Shown: positions 52,638 through 61,345, numbered from the stretch's first letter. The stretch is 64,000 nucleotides of DNA from Rhodococcoides corynebacterioides NBRC 14404 (GCF_001894765.1 NZ_BCWV01000002.1:372001-436000); one strand, 5' to 3'. A program made the numbers and translations. Notes: a model not told the origin generated them from the sequence alone.

Positions 52638-53090
52638 ATGGGGGACATGACTTCTCTGTCCACTCGTCTTCTCACCGCGAGCGTCGCCTCGGTCGCCGTC
52701 CTGGGCCTGGCGGCCTGCGGGGGCGGTGACTCCGGTTCCGGCGGCAACAGCGAGAACGCGTCGGCCTGCAGCGAATTCGAGACCACCTACAACGAGTTCA
52801 CGGCCCTCGTGAAGGCCGGTCCGGCCGACAGCGATGTGCAGCTGTGGACCGACGCGAAGACCGAGGAACTGCAGAAGTTCCAGCCGCTGGCCGACACCGC
52901 CACCGGCAACGTCGAGGGTGCCCTGGGCACGCTCATCGGTGCCCTCCCGCAGGACTCGCTGGAGCTGAGCGAGCCGGACAGCGAGTCGGGCAAGGCCTTC
53001 GTCGCCAACTCGACCGCGGTGGCCGACGCCTGCTCCGCAGACGGAACTCCGATCGAGCTGAACGACTTTCCGCTCCTGAGCTTCAACTGA
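52638..53090 (+). CDS. Putative lipoprotein
   Basis: 150 residues from ATG 52638 (ATG 52647 equally possible). The signal peptide ends LGLAAC, a lipobox, followed by a Gly/Ser linker GGGDSGSGGNSENAS. The mature domain is helical and acidic, with two cysteines (ASACSEF and ADACSAD) placed to form a disulfide. No family recognised. It lies between the porin gene and mscL, both of which affect the envelope. Confidence 0.75.
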   Translation: MGDMTSLSTRLLTASVASVAVLGLAACGGGDSGSGGNSENASACSEFETTYNEFTALVKAGPADSDVQLWTDAKTEELQKFQPLADTATGNVEGALGTLIGALPQDSLELSEPDSESGKAFVANSTAVADACSADGTPIELNDFPLLSFN

Positions 53091-53106
53091 GCTCGAGCCG
53101 AACGCA

Positions 53107-53143
53107 CGAAGGCCCGATCCCGCCGCGCGGGATCGGGCCTTCG
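53107..53143. terminator. Bidirectional terminator between the lipoprotein gene and mscL
   Basis: CGAAGGCCCGATCCCGC (53107-53123) pairs without mismatch with GCGGGATCGGGCCTTCG (53127-53143), loop of three bases. It serves the convergent genes on both sides. Confidence 0.9.
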
Positions 53144-53155
53144 CTCGTCTCGGGG

Positions 53156-53614
53156 TCAGCTGGGGGTGCTGCCCGGCGTCGTGCCACCCGTCGACGGTCC
53201 GGTGACGCCGTCCTTCGTGGTGGTGACGCCGTCGGCCCGGCCCTCGGCGAGCAAGTCGCGGATCTGGATGAGGATGTCCTGATCGCTGAGCGACTTCTCC
53301 TTCTTGGTGGCGAAGCGCTTCTTGGCGGTGTTGACCGGCAGGATCAGCACGAAGTACACCACCGCGGCGATGATGACGAAGTTGATGACCGCGGTGATCA
53401 CGGCGCCGAGGTTGACGAACGTCGCGTCGTTGCCCGCGCGGATGAAGAAGCCCCATCCGAGATCGCTGCTCGCCCCGATCGACGAGATCAGGGGGTTGAC
53501 GATGTTGCTGGTGAACGCGGTGACGATCGCGGTGAACGCCGCGCCGACCACCACGGCGACCGCCAGATCCACCACGTTTCCGCGGAGCAGGAAATCCTTG
53601 AAACCCTTGAGCAT
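53156..53614 (-). CDS. mscL: Large-conductance mechanosensitive channel MscL
   Basis: 152 residues from ATG 53614. MLKGFKDFLLRGNVVDLAVA opens the family signature; TM1, a periplasmic loop, TM2 (FVIIAAVVYFVLILPVN) and a C-terminal helix (ILIQIRDLLAEG) follow. The pentameric channel opens on hypo-osmotic shock. GTG 53623 is an alternative start. The Gly/Thr/Ser-rich tail is longer than in Mtb MscL. Confidence 0.96.
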   Translation of the reverse strand: MLKGFKDFLLRGNVVDLAVAVVVGAAFTAIVTAFTSNIVNPLISSIGASSDLGWGFFIRAGNDATFVNLGAVITAVINFVIIAAVVYFVLILPVNTAKKRFATKKEKSLSDQDILIQIRDLLAEGRADGVTTTKDGVTGPSTGGTTPGSTPS

Positions 53615-53687
53615 GCACCTCACCCCTCGCTAGGACTGCGTCTGTTAGACCGGGAAGTTCGGACCCGATCCGAACGGCGCGAGAAGC

Positions 53688-54353
53688 CTAACGCACCACC
53701 ACGGTGAGGGCGTCGGTCAGCGACGCCGCGGCGACGCGGGTGGCCGCGGCCGCCGGTAGGGCGATCAGTACCACTCGGTCTTGTCGAGTGGTTCCCGTGC
53801 CGGCCTCCGAGACCAGGACGACGAGGGCGTGGTCGGCCAGCACGTCGGGGGTCGAGGGCAAGTCGCCACCGGACACGTCACCTGCGCCCCGGACGACGTC
53901 GACGACGTCACCGATCCGCAGGACGTCGGCCACCGAAGGATCGGCGAGGCGCACCGGGACGATGCGGGCGTCGTCGTCCCTCGTGCCCGCGGCGGCGAGC
54001 TCGGGGCCGAGCAGACGGACGTCGGTGAGAATCTCACCGGCCCGCACCGGTCCGGCGACGGTGCGATCGACCGCGTCGGCGAGGTCGGTCAGGGGAGCGG
54101 TCGGTGCGGTGTCGTCCTCGACGGCCGTCATCTGCACCTGATCGGCCGTGACGACGACGCCCGGCATCAGGTCGACGGTCGCGGTGACCACGGTGACCGT
54201 CCTCCGGTCGGGATCGGGGCGCACCGCCGCGACCAGAGCGAGGACGACGAGAAGACCGGCGATCACCCGTCGTGACGCGGGCGAGGTCAGCCGCGGGGGC
54301 AGAGCCGGGAGGCGATCGAGGAGGCGAGGCGAGAGCGGAGAGCGGGGCGTCAC
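53688..54353 (-). CDS. SAF-domain (CpaB/FlgA-like) membrane-anchored protein
   Basis: 221 residues from GTG 54353; TAGCGT lies exactly seven bases upstream (leaderless). A basic N-terminus and one membrane helix (about 28-45) precede a SAF domain (residues 52-115: ATVDLMPGVVVTADQVQMTA, VRAGEILTDVRLLG). In CpaB such domains stabilise pilus secretins; no pilus genes are in the window, so its job is open. It follows mscL in the same orientation. Confidence 0.83.
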   Translation of the reverse strand: MTPRSPLSPRLLDRLPALPPRLTSPASRRVIAGLLVVLALVAAVRPDPDRRTVTVVTATVDLMPGVVVTADQVQMTAVEDDTAPTAPLTDLADAVDRTVAGPVRAGEILTDVRLLGPELAAAGTRDDDARIVPVRLADPSVADVLRIGDVVDVVRGAGDVSGGDLPSTPDVLADHALVVLVSEAGTGTTRQDRVVLIALPAAAATRVAAASLTDALTVVVR

Positions 54354-54443
54354 GCGCCGAACGCTAGGAGACGGCCGCGGCCCGACGCGGCCGAGCCGAG
54401 GTGCCCGGGGACAACCGACGGCTTGTCCCCGGGGTGCGGAGGA

Positions 54444-54794
54444 TCAGCTTGCGGCGGCGGTGCTGCTCGTGCTGGAGCTGCTGCTCGAACTGCCGGTGCT
54501 GCCGCTCGAGCTCGAGGTGGAGGGCGCCGACGACCCCGACGACGACTTGTCGCTGCTCGACGAGGATTCCTTGCTGCTGCTGGAGTCGGACCCGGCGGAT
54601 TCGCTGCTGCTCGAGCTGCCGCGACTGTCGTTGCGGTAGAAGCCGCTGCCCTTGAAGACGATGCCGACGGTGTTGAACAGCTTGCGCAGCTTCCCGGAGC
54701 ACTGGGGGCAGACCGTCAACGAGTCGTCGCTGAACGACTGAACGATGTCGAACCGGTTGTCGCACTCGGTGCAGGCGTAAGAGTAGGTAGGCAC
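54444..54794 (-). CDS. FmdB-family zinc-ribbon protein with Ser-rich tail
   Basis: 116 residues from GTG 54794, with GGAGG five bases upstream. The zinc ribbon PTYSYACTECDNRFDIVQSF, VCPQCSGKLRKLF gives two CXXC pairs, and VGIVFKGSGFYRNDS is the conserved follow-on. The remaining 65 residues are nearly all Ser with Gly/Lys/Asp, an intrinsically disordered tail. Rv0991c, its positional counterpart in Mtb, is a Hsp-linked redox-regulated chaperone-like protein. Confidence 0.92.
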   Translation of the reverse strand: MPTYSYACTECDNRFDIVQSFSDDSLTVCPQCSGKLRKLFNTVGIVFKGSGFYRNDSRGSSSSSESAGSDSSSSKESSSSSDKSSSGSSAPSTSSSSGSTGSSSSSSSTSSTAAAS

Positions 54795-54887
54795 GTTTCC
54801 TCCGTGGTCGGACCTGATTGGCACTCTACAACCGACAGTGCCAACCCCGGCAATCGAGCAACGCTCACCAGGGGCGACGCATTCCGC

Positions 54888-55478
54888 TCACTCCAGCGGC
54901 AGCGGTCGCAGGCCGCCGCCCGGAGTCAGCACGTGGGTCATTCGCACGTCGTGGCCCTCGGTGGGCAGCCGGTCCACCAGGTCGTCGTACACCACGCCCA
55001 CCAGCCACGCATCGGGCGCCGCGAGGTGGAGGGTGCGGTCGTAGAAGCCGGCGCCGCGGCCGAGTCGACCGCCCCGACGATCCACTGCCAGGGCCGGCAC
55101 GAGAATCACCGCGGCATCGCCGATCGTGTCCGGCGGCAGGACCGGTCCGGACGGCTCGAGCAGACCGTGTCGAGCGGGAACCAGCGAGTCCGGGCCCGTG
55201 TAGTGCGCCCAGGACATCGGACCCGGATCACCCGCGATCGGCAGCAACACGGTGACACCCGCCCGCATCGCGGCGTCGAGCATGGCCGTGGACCCGGGCT
55301 CTCGACCGATCGGTACGTACGCTGCCAGGGCTCGGTCACCACAGTCGCGGAGACGAGAGGCCAAAGTCCCGACGGCGTGAGAGAGTGCCTCTGACGCGTC
55401 CACGCGGTACCCGTCGTCCAGGCCCCGTCGAGCGGCCCGGGTGCGGTCTCGCCAGGCGCGTTTGTCGTCGTCGGTCAC
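54888..55478 (-). CDS. 5-formyltetrahydrofolate cyclo-ligase
   Basis: 196 residues from GTG 55478; TAGGGT lies exactly seven bases upstream (leaderless). It converts 5-formyl-THF to 5,10-methenyl-THF using ATP. Motifs: YVPIGREPGSTAMLDAAMRAG, ILVPALAVDRRGGRLGRGAGFYDR (the GxGxGFYDR nucleotide/folate motif), and a C-terminal HDVRMTHVLTPGG. Equivalent to Rv0992c, divergent from galU as in Mtb. Confidence 0.93.
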   Translation of the reverse strand: MTDDDKRAWRDRTRAARRGLDDGYRVDASEALSHAVGTLASRLRDCGDRALAAYVPIGREPGSTAMLDAAMRAGVTVLLPIAGDPGPMSWAHYTGPDSLVPARHGLLEPSGPVLPPDTIGDAAVILVPALAVDRRGGRLGRGAGFYDRTLHLAAPDAWLVGVVYDDLVDRLPTEGHDVRMTHVLTPGGGLRPLPLE

Positions 55479-55566
55479 GGGAAAGACCCTAGGGTCCCCG
55501 CGAACGGCGTCGCGAGTCACGCTTCGCGGACCGAGTTCGCGTTCTACAAGGATGGGAAACAGGCGC

Positions 55567-56523
55567 ATGAGTGCAGCAGGCAGTGGGTCCGCGACCGGCG
55601 AGAAGAACCCGCCCTTCCGGACAGCCGTCGTGCCCGCCGCCGGGATGGGCACGCGCTTCCTGCCCGCCACCAAGACGGTGCCGAAGGAACTGCTGCCCGT
55701 GGTGGACACCCCCGGCATCGAGCTGGTCGCCGGCGAGGCCGCCGAGGGTGGGGCCGCGCGGCTGGTCATCGTGACCTCGCCCGGCAAGGACGGCGTGGTC
55801 GCCCACTTCGTCGAGGACCTGGTGCTCGAGAACAAGCTCGAGGAGAGCGGCAAGCTCAAGCTGCTCGAGAAGGTGCGCGTCGCGCCCAAGCTGCTCGACG
55901 TGAAGTCCGTCGTCCAGCAGAAGCCGCTGGGGCTCGGGCACGCGGTGGCGTGTGCCGAGGAGGCGCTCGACGACGACGAGGACGCCATCGCCGTTCTGCT
56001 GCCGGACGATCTGGTGATGCCGCGCGGCGTGCTCGACGTCATGTCGCGGGTGCGGGCGAAGCGCGGCGGCTCGGTGCTGTGCGCCATCGAGGTGCCCGAG
56101 GACGCGGTGTCGTCGTACGGCGTCTTCGACACCGAGGTGGTGCCCGACGCGGTGAATCCCAACGTGCTCAAGGTCAACGGCATGGTGGAGAAGCCCGCGA
56201 AGGAGGAGGCGCCGTCCAACTTCGCCGCCGCCGGCCGGTACCTGTTGGACCGGGCCATCTTCGACGCATTGCGACGCATCGAGCCCGGCGCCGGCGGCGA
56301 ACTGCAGCTCACCGACGCCATCGCCCTCCTCATCGAGGAAGGCCACCCGGTCCACGTCGTCGTCCACCGTGGGGTGAGACACGACCTCGGAAATCCCGGG
56401 GGATACCTTCGTGCTGCGGTTGACTTCGCGTTGGAACGCGAGGATTACGGCCCGGCACTGCGGGAGTGGCTCCAGGAGCGCTTGAGCGACAGCTGGGCGC
56501 CGGAGCTCACCACCTACGAGTGA
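55567..56523 (+). CDS. galU: UTP-glucose-1-phosphate uridylyltransferase
   Basis: 318 residues from ATG 55567; ATG 55552 is possible. It makes UDP-glucose for trehalose, polysaccharides and glycolipids. Motifs: VVPAAGMGTRFLPATKTVPKE, LGHAVACAEEAL, VLLPDDLVMP, VEKPAKEEAPS, and HDLGNPGGYLRAAVDFAL. It starts the galU-glp-rimJ-glpR cluster, and its product is a candidate donor for the polysaccharide locus. Confidence 0.96.
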   Translation: MSAAGSGSATGEKNPPFRTAVVPAAGMGTRFLPATKTVPKELLPVVDTPGIELVAGEAAEGGAARLVIVTSPGKDGVVAHFVEDLVLENKLEESGKLKLLEKVRVAPKLLDVKSVVQQKPLGLGHAVACAEEALDDDEDAIAVLLPDDLVMPRGVLDVMSRVRAKRGGSVLCAIEVPEDAVSSYGVFDTEVVPDAVNPNVLKVNGMVEKPAKEEAPSNFAAAGRYLLDRAIFDALRRIEPGAGGELQLTDAIALLIEEGHPVHVVVHRGVRHDLGNPGGYLRAAVDFALEREDYGPALREWLQERLSDSWAPELTTYE

Positions 56524-56551
56524 CGCGCCGGTCGACGGATGGAAGGTGCGG

Positions 56552-57808
56552 ATGCGCTCGGTCGAAGAGCAGCAGTCGAGAGTGACGGCTGCGGCAGTGG
56601 CCCCTCGCCCGGTGCGAGTCGCCATCTCCGAGGCGCAGGGGTTGCTCTGCGCCGAGGAAGTGGTCACCGAGCGCCCGTTGCCCGGCTTCGATCAGGCCGC
56701 CATCGACGGGTACGCCGTTCGTAGCGTCGACATCGCCACCGCCGGATCCGCCGTCGACGAGCACGATCGACCGGTCGACATCACCCTGCCCGTCGTGGGT
56801 GAGGTCGCCGCCGGATCCCGCCAGCCCATCCGGCTCCAGCCGCGCCAGGCGGTTCGCGTCGACACCGGGGCTCCGCTGCCCACTCTGGCCGACGCCGTCC
56901 TGCCGACCGACCACGCGGACCTCGTTCGCGGACGCATCACGGTTCGGGCGCCCGTTCGGTCGGGCGACTACGTGCGGCGCATCGGTGACGACGTGCAACC
57001 CGGCGACGTCGCCGTCCGGTCCGGCACCATCATCGGGGCGGCGCAGGTGGGCCTGCTGGCCGCCGTCGGCCGCGACAAGGTGCTGGTGCATCCCCGTCCG
57101 CGACTGTCGGTGATCTCGCTCGGCGGCGAACTCGTCGACATCGAACGCACCCCCGGCCAGGGGCAGGTCTACGACGTCAACAGCTACGCCCTCGCCGCCG
57201 CGGCGCGGGACGCGGGTGCCGACGTGAACCGCATCGGCATCGTCTCCTCCGACCCCACCCGGTTGCGAGAAGTGGTGGAGGGCCAGCTCATTCGGTCCGA
57301 GATCGTGGTCATCGCCGGTGCGGTCGGTGGTACCGCGTCGGAGACGGTCCGCGCGGCGCTCGAGGATTTCGGGGACATCGAGGTGGGCCGCGTCGCCATG
57401 CATCCGGGATCGGTGCAGGGCTTCGGACAGCTCGGCCGGGACGAGGTCCCCACCTTCCTCCTGCCGTCGAACCCCGTCAGTGCGCTGGTGGTCTTCGAGG
57501 TGATGGTGCGCCCACTGGTGCGCATCGCCCTCGGCCGTCGGCAACCGATGCGGCGCATCGTCACCGCTCGCACCGTCGGACCGATCACCTCGATCGCCGG
57601 ACGTCGCGCGTACCTCCGTGGCCAGCTCATGCGCGACGAGGGGACGGGCGAATACCTGGTCCAGGCGCTCGGCGGCGCGCCCGGCAGCTCGTCGCACCTC
57701 CTCGCGACTCTCGCCGAGGCCAACTGTCTGGTGATGGTCGACGCCGACGTCACCGAGGTGCGCACCGGCGAAGAAGTCGAGGTCGCCTTCCTCGCACAAC
57801 GGGGCTGA
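56552..57808 (+). CDS. glp: Gephyrin-like molybdotransferase Glp (MoeA family)
   Basis: 418 residues from ATG 56552, GGAAGG upstream; matches the MRSVEEQQ start of Mtb MoeA1. All MoeA domains are present: RPLPGFDQAAIDGYAVRSVD, VDTGAPLPTLADAVLPTDHA, VISLGGELVD, MHPGSVQGFGQLG and FLLPSNPVSALVVFEVMV. In Corynebacterium this MoeA paralogue, Glp, binds FtsZ and the membrane receptor GlpR and supports division. The receptor gene lies two genes downstream here, so the divisome role is favoured over, or in addition to, Moco synthesis. Confidence 0.9.
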   Translation: MRSVEEQQSRVTAAAVAPRPVRVAISEAQGLLCAEEVVTERPLPGFDQAAIDGYAVRSVDIATAGSAVDEHDRPVDITLPVVGEVAAGSRQPIRLQPRQAVRVDTGAPLPTLADAVLPTDHADLVRGRITVRAPVRSGDYVRRIGDDVQPGDVAVRSGTIIGAAQVGLLAAVGRDKVLVHPRPRLSVISLGGELVDIERTPGQGQVYDVNSYALAAAARDAGADVNRIGIVSSDPTRLREVVEGQLIRSEIVVIAGAVGGTASETVRAALEDFGDIEVGRVAMHPGSVQGFGQLGRDEVPTFLLPSNPVSALVVFEVMVRPLVRIALGRRQPMRRIVTARTVGPITSIAGRRAYLRGQLMRDEGTGEYLVQALGGAPGSSSHLLATLAEANCLVMVDADVTEVRTGEEVEVAFLAQRG

Positions 57809-57825
57809 GCGGTAGCTTTCGGTTC

Positions 57826-58476
57826 ATGGCGCGATCGTGGTCGGCTCACCCCGGGTGGCCGGCGAAACTGGGACCCCTCGTGGTGTCCGCCGGGTCCGTG
57901 ACGGTGCGACCCGTCCGACTGCGGGATGCGTCGTCCTGGTCCCGGACGCGACTCGAGAATCGCGCGCATCTCGAACCGTGGGAACCCACCGGGGAGGCGC
58001 CCTGGGAGGTCCGACACGCGATGTCGTCCTGGCCACCGCTGTATTCGTCGCTGCGGTCGGAGGCCCGGCGCGGCACCATGATGCCGTTCGCGATCGAGCT
58101 CGACGGCACCTTCTGCGGCCAACTGACCGTCGGCAACATCGTGCGCGGCGCGCTGCGCTCCGCGTGGATCGGCTACTGGGTGGCCCGCGACGCGGGCGGC
58201 GGGGGGGTGGCCACCGCTGCCCTCGCGATGGGCCTGGACCACTGCTTCGGTCCGGCCAAACTGCACCGCATCGAAGCGACCGTGCGGCCGGAGAACCAAG
58301 CGTCGCAAGCGGTTCTGCGGAACGTCGGGTTCCGCCAGGAGGGGCTGCTGAAGCGCTACCTCGACGTCGACGGGGCCTGGCGGGACCACCTGCTGGTCGC
58401 CATGACCGTCGGCGAGGTGCCGGGGACGGTGTGCGACGTGCTGGTGCGGAGCGGCCGGGCGTCCTGGCCGCGGTAG
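57826..58476 (+). CDS. rimJ: GNAT N-acetyltransferase, RimJ-like
   Basis: 216 residues. GNAT_3 fold: VTVRPVRLRDASSWSRTRLE, NRAHLEPWEPT, FCGQLTVGNIVRGALRSAWI, YWVARDAGGGGVATAALAMG (the acetyl-CoA loop) and ENQASQAVLRNVGFRQEGLL. TAGCTT lies exactly seven bases before ATG 57826 (leaderless). In Mtb the same slot holds Rv0995, annotated rimJ. The target protein is unproven. Confidence 0.92.
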   Translation: MARSWSAHPGWPAKLGPLVVSAGSVTVRPVRLRDASSWSRTRLENRAHLEPWEPTGEAPWEVRHAMSSWPPLYSSLRSEARRGTMMPFAIELDGTFCGQLTVGNIVRGALRSAWIGYWVARDAGGGGVATAALAMGLDHCFGPAKLHRIEATVRPENQASQAVLRNVGFRQEGLLKRYLDVDGAWRDHLLVAMTVGEVPGTVCDVLVRSGRASWPR

Positions 58477-58632
58477 ATGCGGTCGTGGGATTGTGCGGGC
58501 CTGTCCTCCCTGTGACTGATGTGACATGAGTGCATTCGGACCCGGCGCGTCGGCGTGGCGTGTCGCGGCGCCCCCACTACGCTGACGAGCGAATCTCACA
58601 CGAGTGTCATTCGGCGGCAGGAGGTGGTGTAC

Positions 58633-59415
58633 GTGCCCAATTCGGTGATCTGGATCGGCCTCGTCGCCATCTGGCTGTTCGTGCTGGTGCCCATGCTGGT
58701 GAAGTCGCGGCCTCGTATCCGCCGCACCACCGACGTCGCGCTGGCCACCCGTGTCCTGCACCGGGGCGGGGCGGTGCTGCGTGGGGAGCGCGGACCCGCC
58801 GCCGGCCATCGCAGTGACCCCGACTGGGAACCCACCGACGTGCACTCCAGCGATGTCCGCGTCTCGGACGACCCCACCGACTCGCCCGATCCGGAGGAAG
58901 CCATGCAGACCGACGAGCACGAGGCCGAGCACGACGACGAGTACTTCGCCGACGACTTCGTGCCCCGGCGTCGAGGTCGCGGCGGCTTCGATCCCGAGGC
59001 CGACGCCATCGCCCGCGCCGCCCGGTACTCGTTCCGCCAGCGCGCGGTCCTCGGATCCGTGTTCGTCATCGTGATGTCCGCTGCGCTGGGTTTCCTTGCG
59101 GCACCGCTGTTCTGGTGGGTCTTCGGCGTCACCGTCGTCGGTCTGGGGGCGTACCTGTTCTATCTCCGCCGACAGGTGCGCATCGAGGAAGACATCCGTC
59201 GCCGCCGGATGCAGCGCCTGCAGCGTTCCCGCCTCGGCGTCGAGTCCGCCACCGATCCCGAGCTGCGCCTCACCCCCGAGCGCCTGCGTCGTCCCGGCGC
59301 CGTGGTGCTCGAGGTCGACGACGAGGATCCGGCCTTCGACCACCTGGACCACTACGACGACGCGGTGGGCGACGAGCACCTCGACGTTCGGATGCGTCGG
59401 GCGGCCGGAGAGTAG
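58633..59415 (+). CDS. glpR: Divisome membrane receptor GlpR/SepX-like
   Basis: 260 residues from GTG 58633, with AGGAGG eight bases upstream; longer frames start before it. One N-terminal membrane helix (PNSVIWIGLVAIWLFVLVPM), an Arg-rich linker, an acidic disordered loop (residues about 65-115), two further helices (about 137-176) and a cytoplasmic tail rich in Asp/Glu. Corynebacterial GlpR anchors Glp to the membrane, and the Streptomyces orthologue SepX stabilises the divisome. Its position after galU-glp-rimJ is the same as in C. glutamicum. Confidence 0.85.
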   Translation: MPNSVIWIGLVAIWLFVLVPMLVKSRPRIRRTTDVALATRVLHRGGAVLRGERGPAAGHRSDPDWEPTDVHSSDVRVSDDPTDSPDPEEAMQTDEHEAEHDDEYFADDFVPRRRGRGGFDPEADAIARAARYSFRQRAVLGSVFVIVMSAALGFLAAPLFWWVFGVTVVGLGAYLFYLRRQVRIEEDIRRRRMQRLQRSRLGVESATDPELRLTPERLRRPGAVVLEVDDEDPAFDHLDHYDDAVGDEHLDVRMRRAAGE

Positions 59416-59486
59416 GCACGCGGTCACCGGCGGCCCAGACGGGCTGCTAGAGTTCTTCACGTCCGGTCCGCCGGGCAGCAGTACCA

Positions 59487-59562
59487 GGGGCTGTGGCGCA
59501 GTTGGTAGCGCGTCTCGTTCGCATCGAGAAGGTCAGGGGTTCGATTCCCCTCAGCTCCACCA
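59487..59562 (+). tRNA. tRNA-Ala (CGC anticodon)
   Basis: Full cloverleaf: acceptor GGGGCTG/CAGCTCC (one G-T pair), D-arm GCGCAGTTGGTAGCGC, anticodon arm TCTCG-TTCGCAT-CGAGA with CGC at 34-36, T-arm AGGGG-TTCGATT-CCCCT, discriminator A, CCA encoded. It reads GCG codons. TAGAGT at 59448-59453 is a suitable -10, about 35 bases upstream. Confidence 0.97.
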
Positions 59563-59567
59563 GATCG

Positions 59568-59602
59568 GAGCCGCTGTCCGCGAGTCGGGCAGCGGCTCTT
59601 CT
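59568..59602 (+). terminator. Terminator after tRNA-Ala
   Basis: GAGCCGCTG (59568-59576) pairs with CAGCGGCTC (59590-59598), followed by TTCT. It also lies just past the stop of the convergent CGNR gene. Confidence 0.75.
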
Positions 59603-59604
59603 CG

Positions 59605-60147
59605 TCAGCCCCGCTTGCGCGCCCGGTACGCCGCGACGTTGGCGCGGTTGCCGCAGTTTCCCGTGTCGCAGTAGCGCTTCGAGCGATTGCGCGACAGGTC
59701 GACGAACACCGCGTCGCAGTCCGGGGACTCGCAGAACCGGAGCCGGCCGAGCTCGTCGGCACGGATGAGGTCGGCGAGGGCGACGGCCAGTTCGGCGTTC
59801 ATGCGGTCGGCCAACGGGGCGTCGTCGTCGCTGACGTGCAGGTGCCAGCCCCAGTCGCCGTGGCGCGTCAGGCGGGGTCGTGCCCGCGAGCGCTCGAGCA
59901 GGTCGTTCACCCGCGGCGCCAGTGTGTCCGGATCGGTCTCCGCCCACAGCTCCCGCCACGCGGGCCGCACCGAGCGCACCGCGTCGAGCTCGGCGACGGT
60001 GCCGTCCCGTCGACCGGTCCACTCGTGTTCGTCCAGCACGGCGGTGAGGGCCGCGGTGTTCGGTAGGCCCTCCTCGCCGTTCGCGGCCGTGTTGACCAAC
60101 GCGGCGGCCCAGACCAGCGCTGCACGGGTGTCATGAGCAAAAAGCAT
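59605..60147 (-). CDS. CGNR zinc-finger (ABATE-domain) regulator
   Basis: 180 residues from ATG 60147, AGGAG four bases upstream. ABATE domain at about 1-125 and a C-terminal CGNR finger: FCESPDCDAVFVDLSRNRSK, RYCDTGNCGNRANVAAYRAR, with four zinc-ligand cysteines. The family is thought to be stress-response DNA-binding regulators. It is divergent from an EamA permease gene with 88 bases between, so it probably controls it. Confidence 0.9.
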   Translation of the reverse strand: MLFAHDTRAALVWAAALVNTAANGEEGLPNTAALTAVLDEHEWTGRRDGTVAELDAVRSVRPAWRELWAETDPDTLAPRVNDLLERSRARPRLTRHGDWGWHLHVSDDDAPLADRMNAELAVALADLIRADELGRLRFCESPDCDAVFVDLSRNRSKRYCDTGNCGNRANVAAYRARKRG

Positions 60148-60235
60148 TTGACTCCTGACTGGCGTCGACCGTACTGTCACGACCAATCTACCGGTTCGAT
60201 CGTGACATGCCCCTGTGGGCTCGAAAGGTCGTCGC

Positions 60236-61180
60236 ATGCTCTCCTCTCGCTCGGGCCTCGCCTTCGCGCTGATCTCCGCCGTCTCGTTCGGGATGTCCGG
60301 GCCGATCGCCAAGGGGCTGACCGACGCCGGGTGGTCGCCCGAGTCCGCCGTCCTCGCCCGCATCGTGGGCGGTGCGCTGCTCCTGGTCCCCATCGTCCTG
60401 CTGGTGCGCCGCCGCGCCCTGACGGCGATTCGGCGGGCTCCGGCCGTCGTCGTCACCTACGGCGTGATCGCCGTCGCCGGCGCGCAGGTCTGTTACTTCA
60501 ACGCGATCCAGCACCTCTCGGTGGGGGTGGCGCTCATGCTCGAGTACCTGGGCCCGGTGCTGGTGATCGGGTGGCTGTGGGCGACGACGCGTCGACGTCC
60601 GCATCCGACGACGCTGATCGGGGTCGCCCTGGCGTTCGGCGGCGCCCTGGTGGTGCTCGACGTGTTCGAGGGCGCCGTGCTCGACCCGATCGGCGTGGCG
60701 TGGGGCCTCGGCGCCGCCGTCTGCCTGGCCTTCTACTTCGTGATCTCCGCGCGCCAGGACGACGCCGTCGACCCGTTGGTGCTGTCGGCGGGCGGTCTCG
60801 TCGTCGGCTCGGTCGTCGTGGCCGTCGCCGGGGCGGTCGGCGTGGTTCCCCTCCACGCGTCGACGACGGACGTCTCGCTCGGCGGCCACGTCGCCCCGTG
60901 GTGGGTGGCGGCCGCGATCCTGGCCGCGGTGAGCGGTGTACTCGCCTACGTCTTCGGCATCATGGGAACCCGTCGTCTCGGTGCGTCGACGGCCTCGGTC
61001 GTGGCCCTTCTCGAGGTGGTCTGCGCCGTCCTCTCGGCCTGGTGGCTGCTGGGGCAGGCCGTCTCCCTCACCCAGATCGCGGGCGGCGCAGCCATTCTCG
61101 CGGGCGCCGCGGTCGTGCAGTCGCGCCGTTCGGTGCCGCCCTCGCCCGAGTTGGTTCCGGTCGCCTCGACAATGGCCTGA
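60236..61180 (+). CDS. EamA-family (DMT superfamily) transporter
   Basis: 314 residues with ten membrane helices in two EamA repeats (about 5-135 and 150-290). Motifs: SAVSFGMSGPIAKGL, AGAQVCYFNAIQHLSVGVAL, EYLGPVLVI, and RRLGASTASVVALLEVVCAV. It probably exports small metabolites or amino acids. AAAGG lies upstream of ATG 60236. The divergent CGNR regulator suggests a local switch. Confidence 0.92.
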   Translation: MLSSRSGLAFALISAVSFGMSGPIAKGLTDAGWSPESAVLARIVGGALLLVPIVLLVRRRALTAIRRAPAVVVTYGVIAVAGAQVCYFNAIQHLSVGVALMLEYLGPVLVIGWLWATTRRRPHPTTLIGVALAFGGALVVLDVFEGAVLDPIGVAWGLGAAVCLAFYFVISARQDDAVDPLVLSAGGLVVGSVVVAVAGAVGVVPLHASTTDVSLGGHVAPWWVAAAILAAVSGVLAYVFGIMGTRRLGASTASVVALLEVVCAVLSAWWLLGQAVSLTQIAGGAAILAGAAVVQSRRSVPPSPELVPVASTMA

Positions 61181-61345
61181 TTCGTAACAGGTGGTCCCTT
61201 CTCTCGGGACTCCGCGCGGTATGGTGGGGGCGCGTCGTGATTCCACGGTCTCGGTTCGTCCCGTCGCGCGGGGTCGAAAAGGCGAATCGAACGCCCCAAG
61301 CGGGGATCACGGTGCGCGTTGCCACCTCGTCCCCGGGAGTACGTC

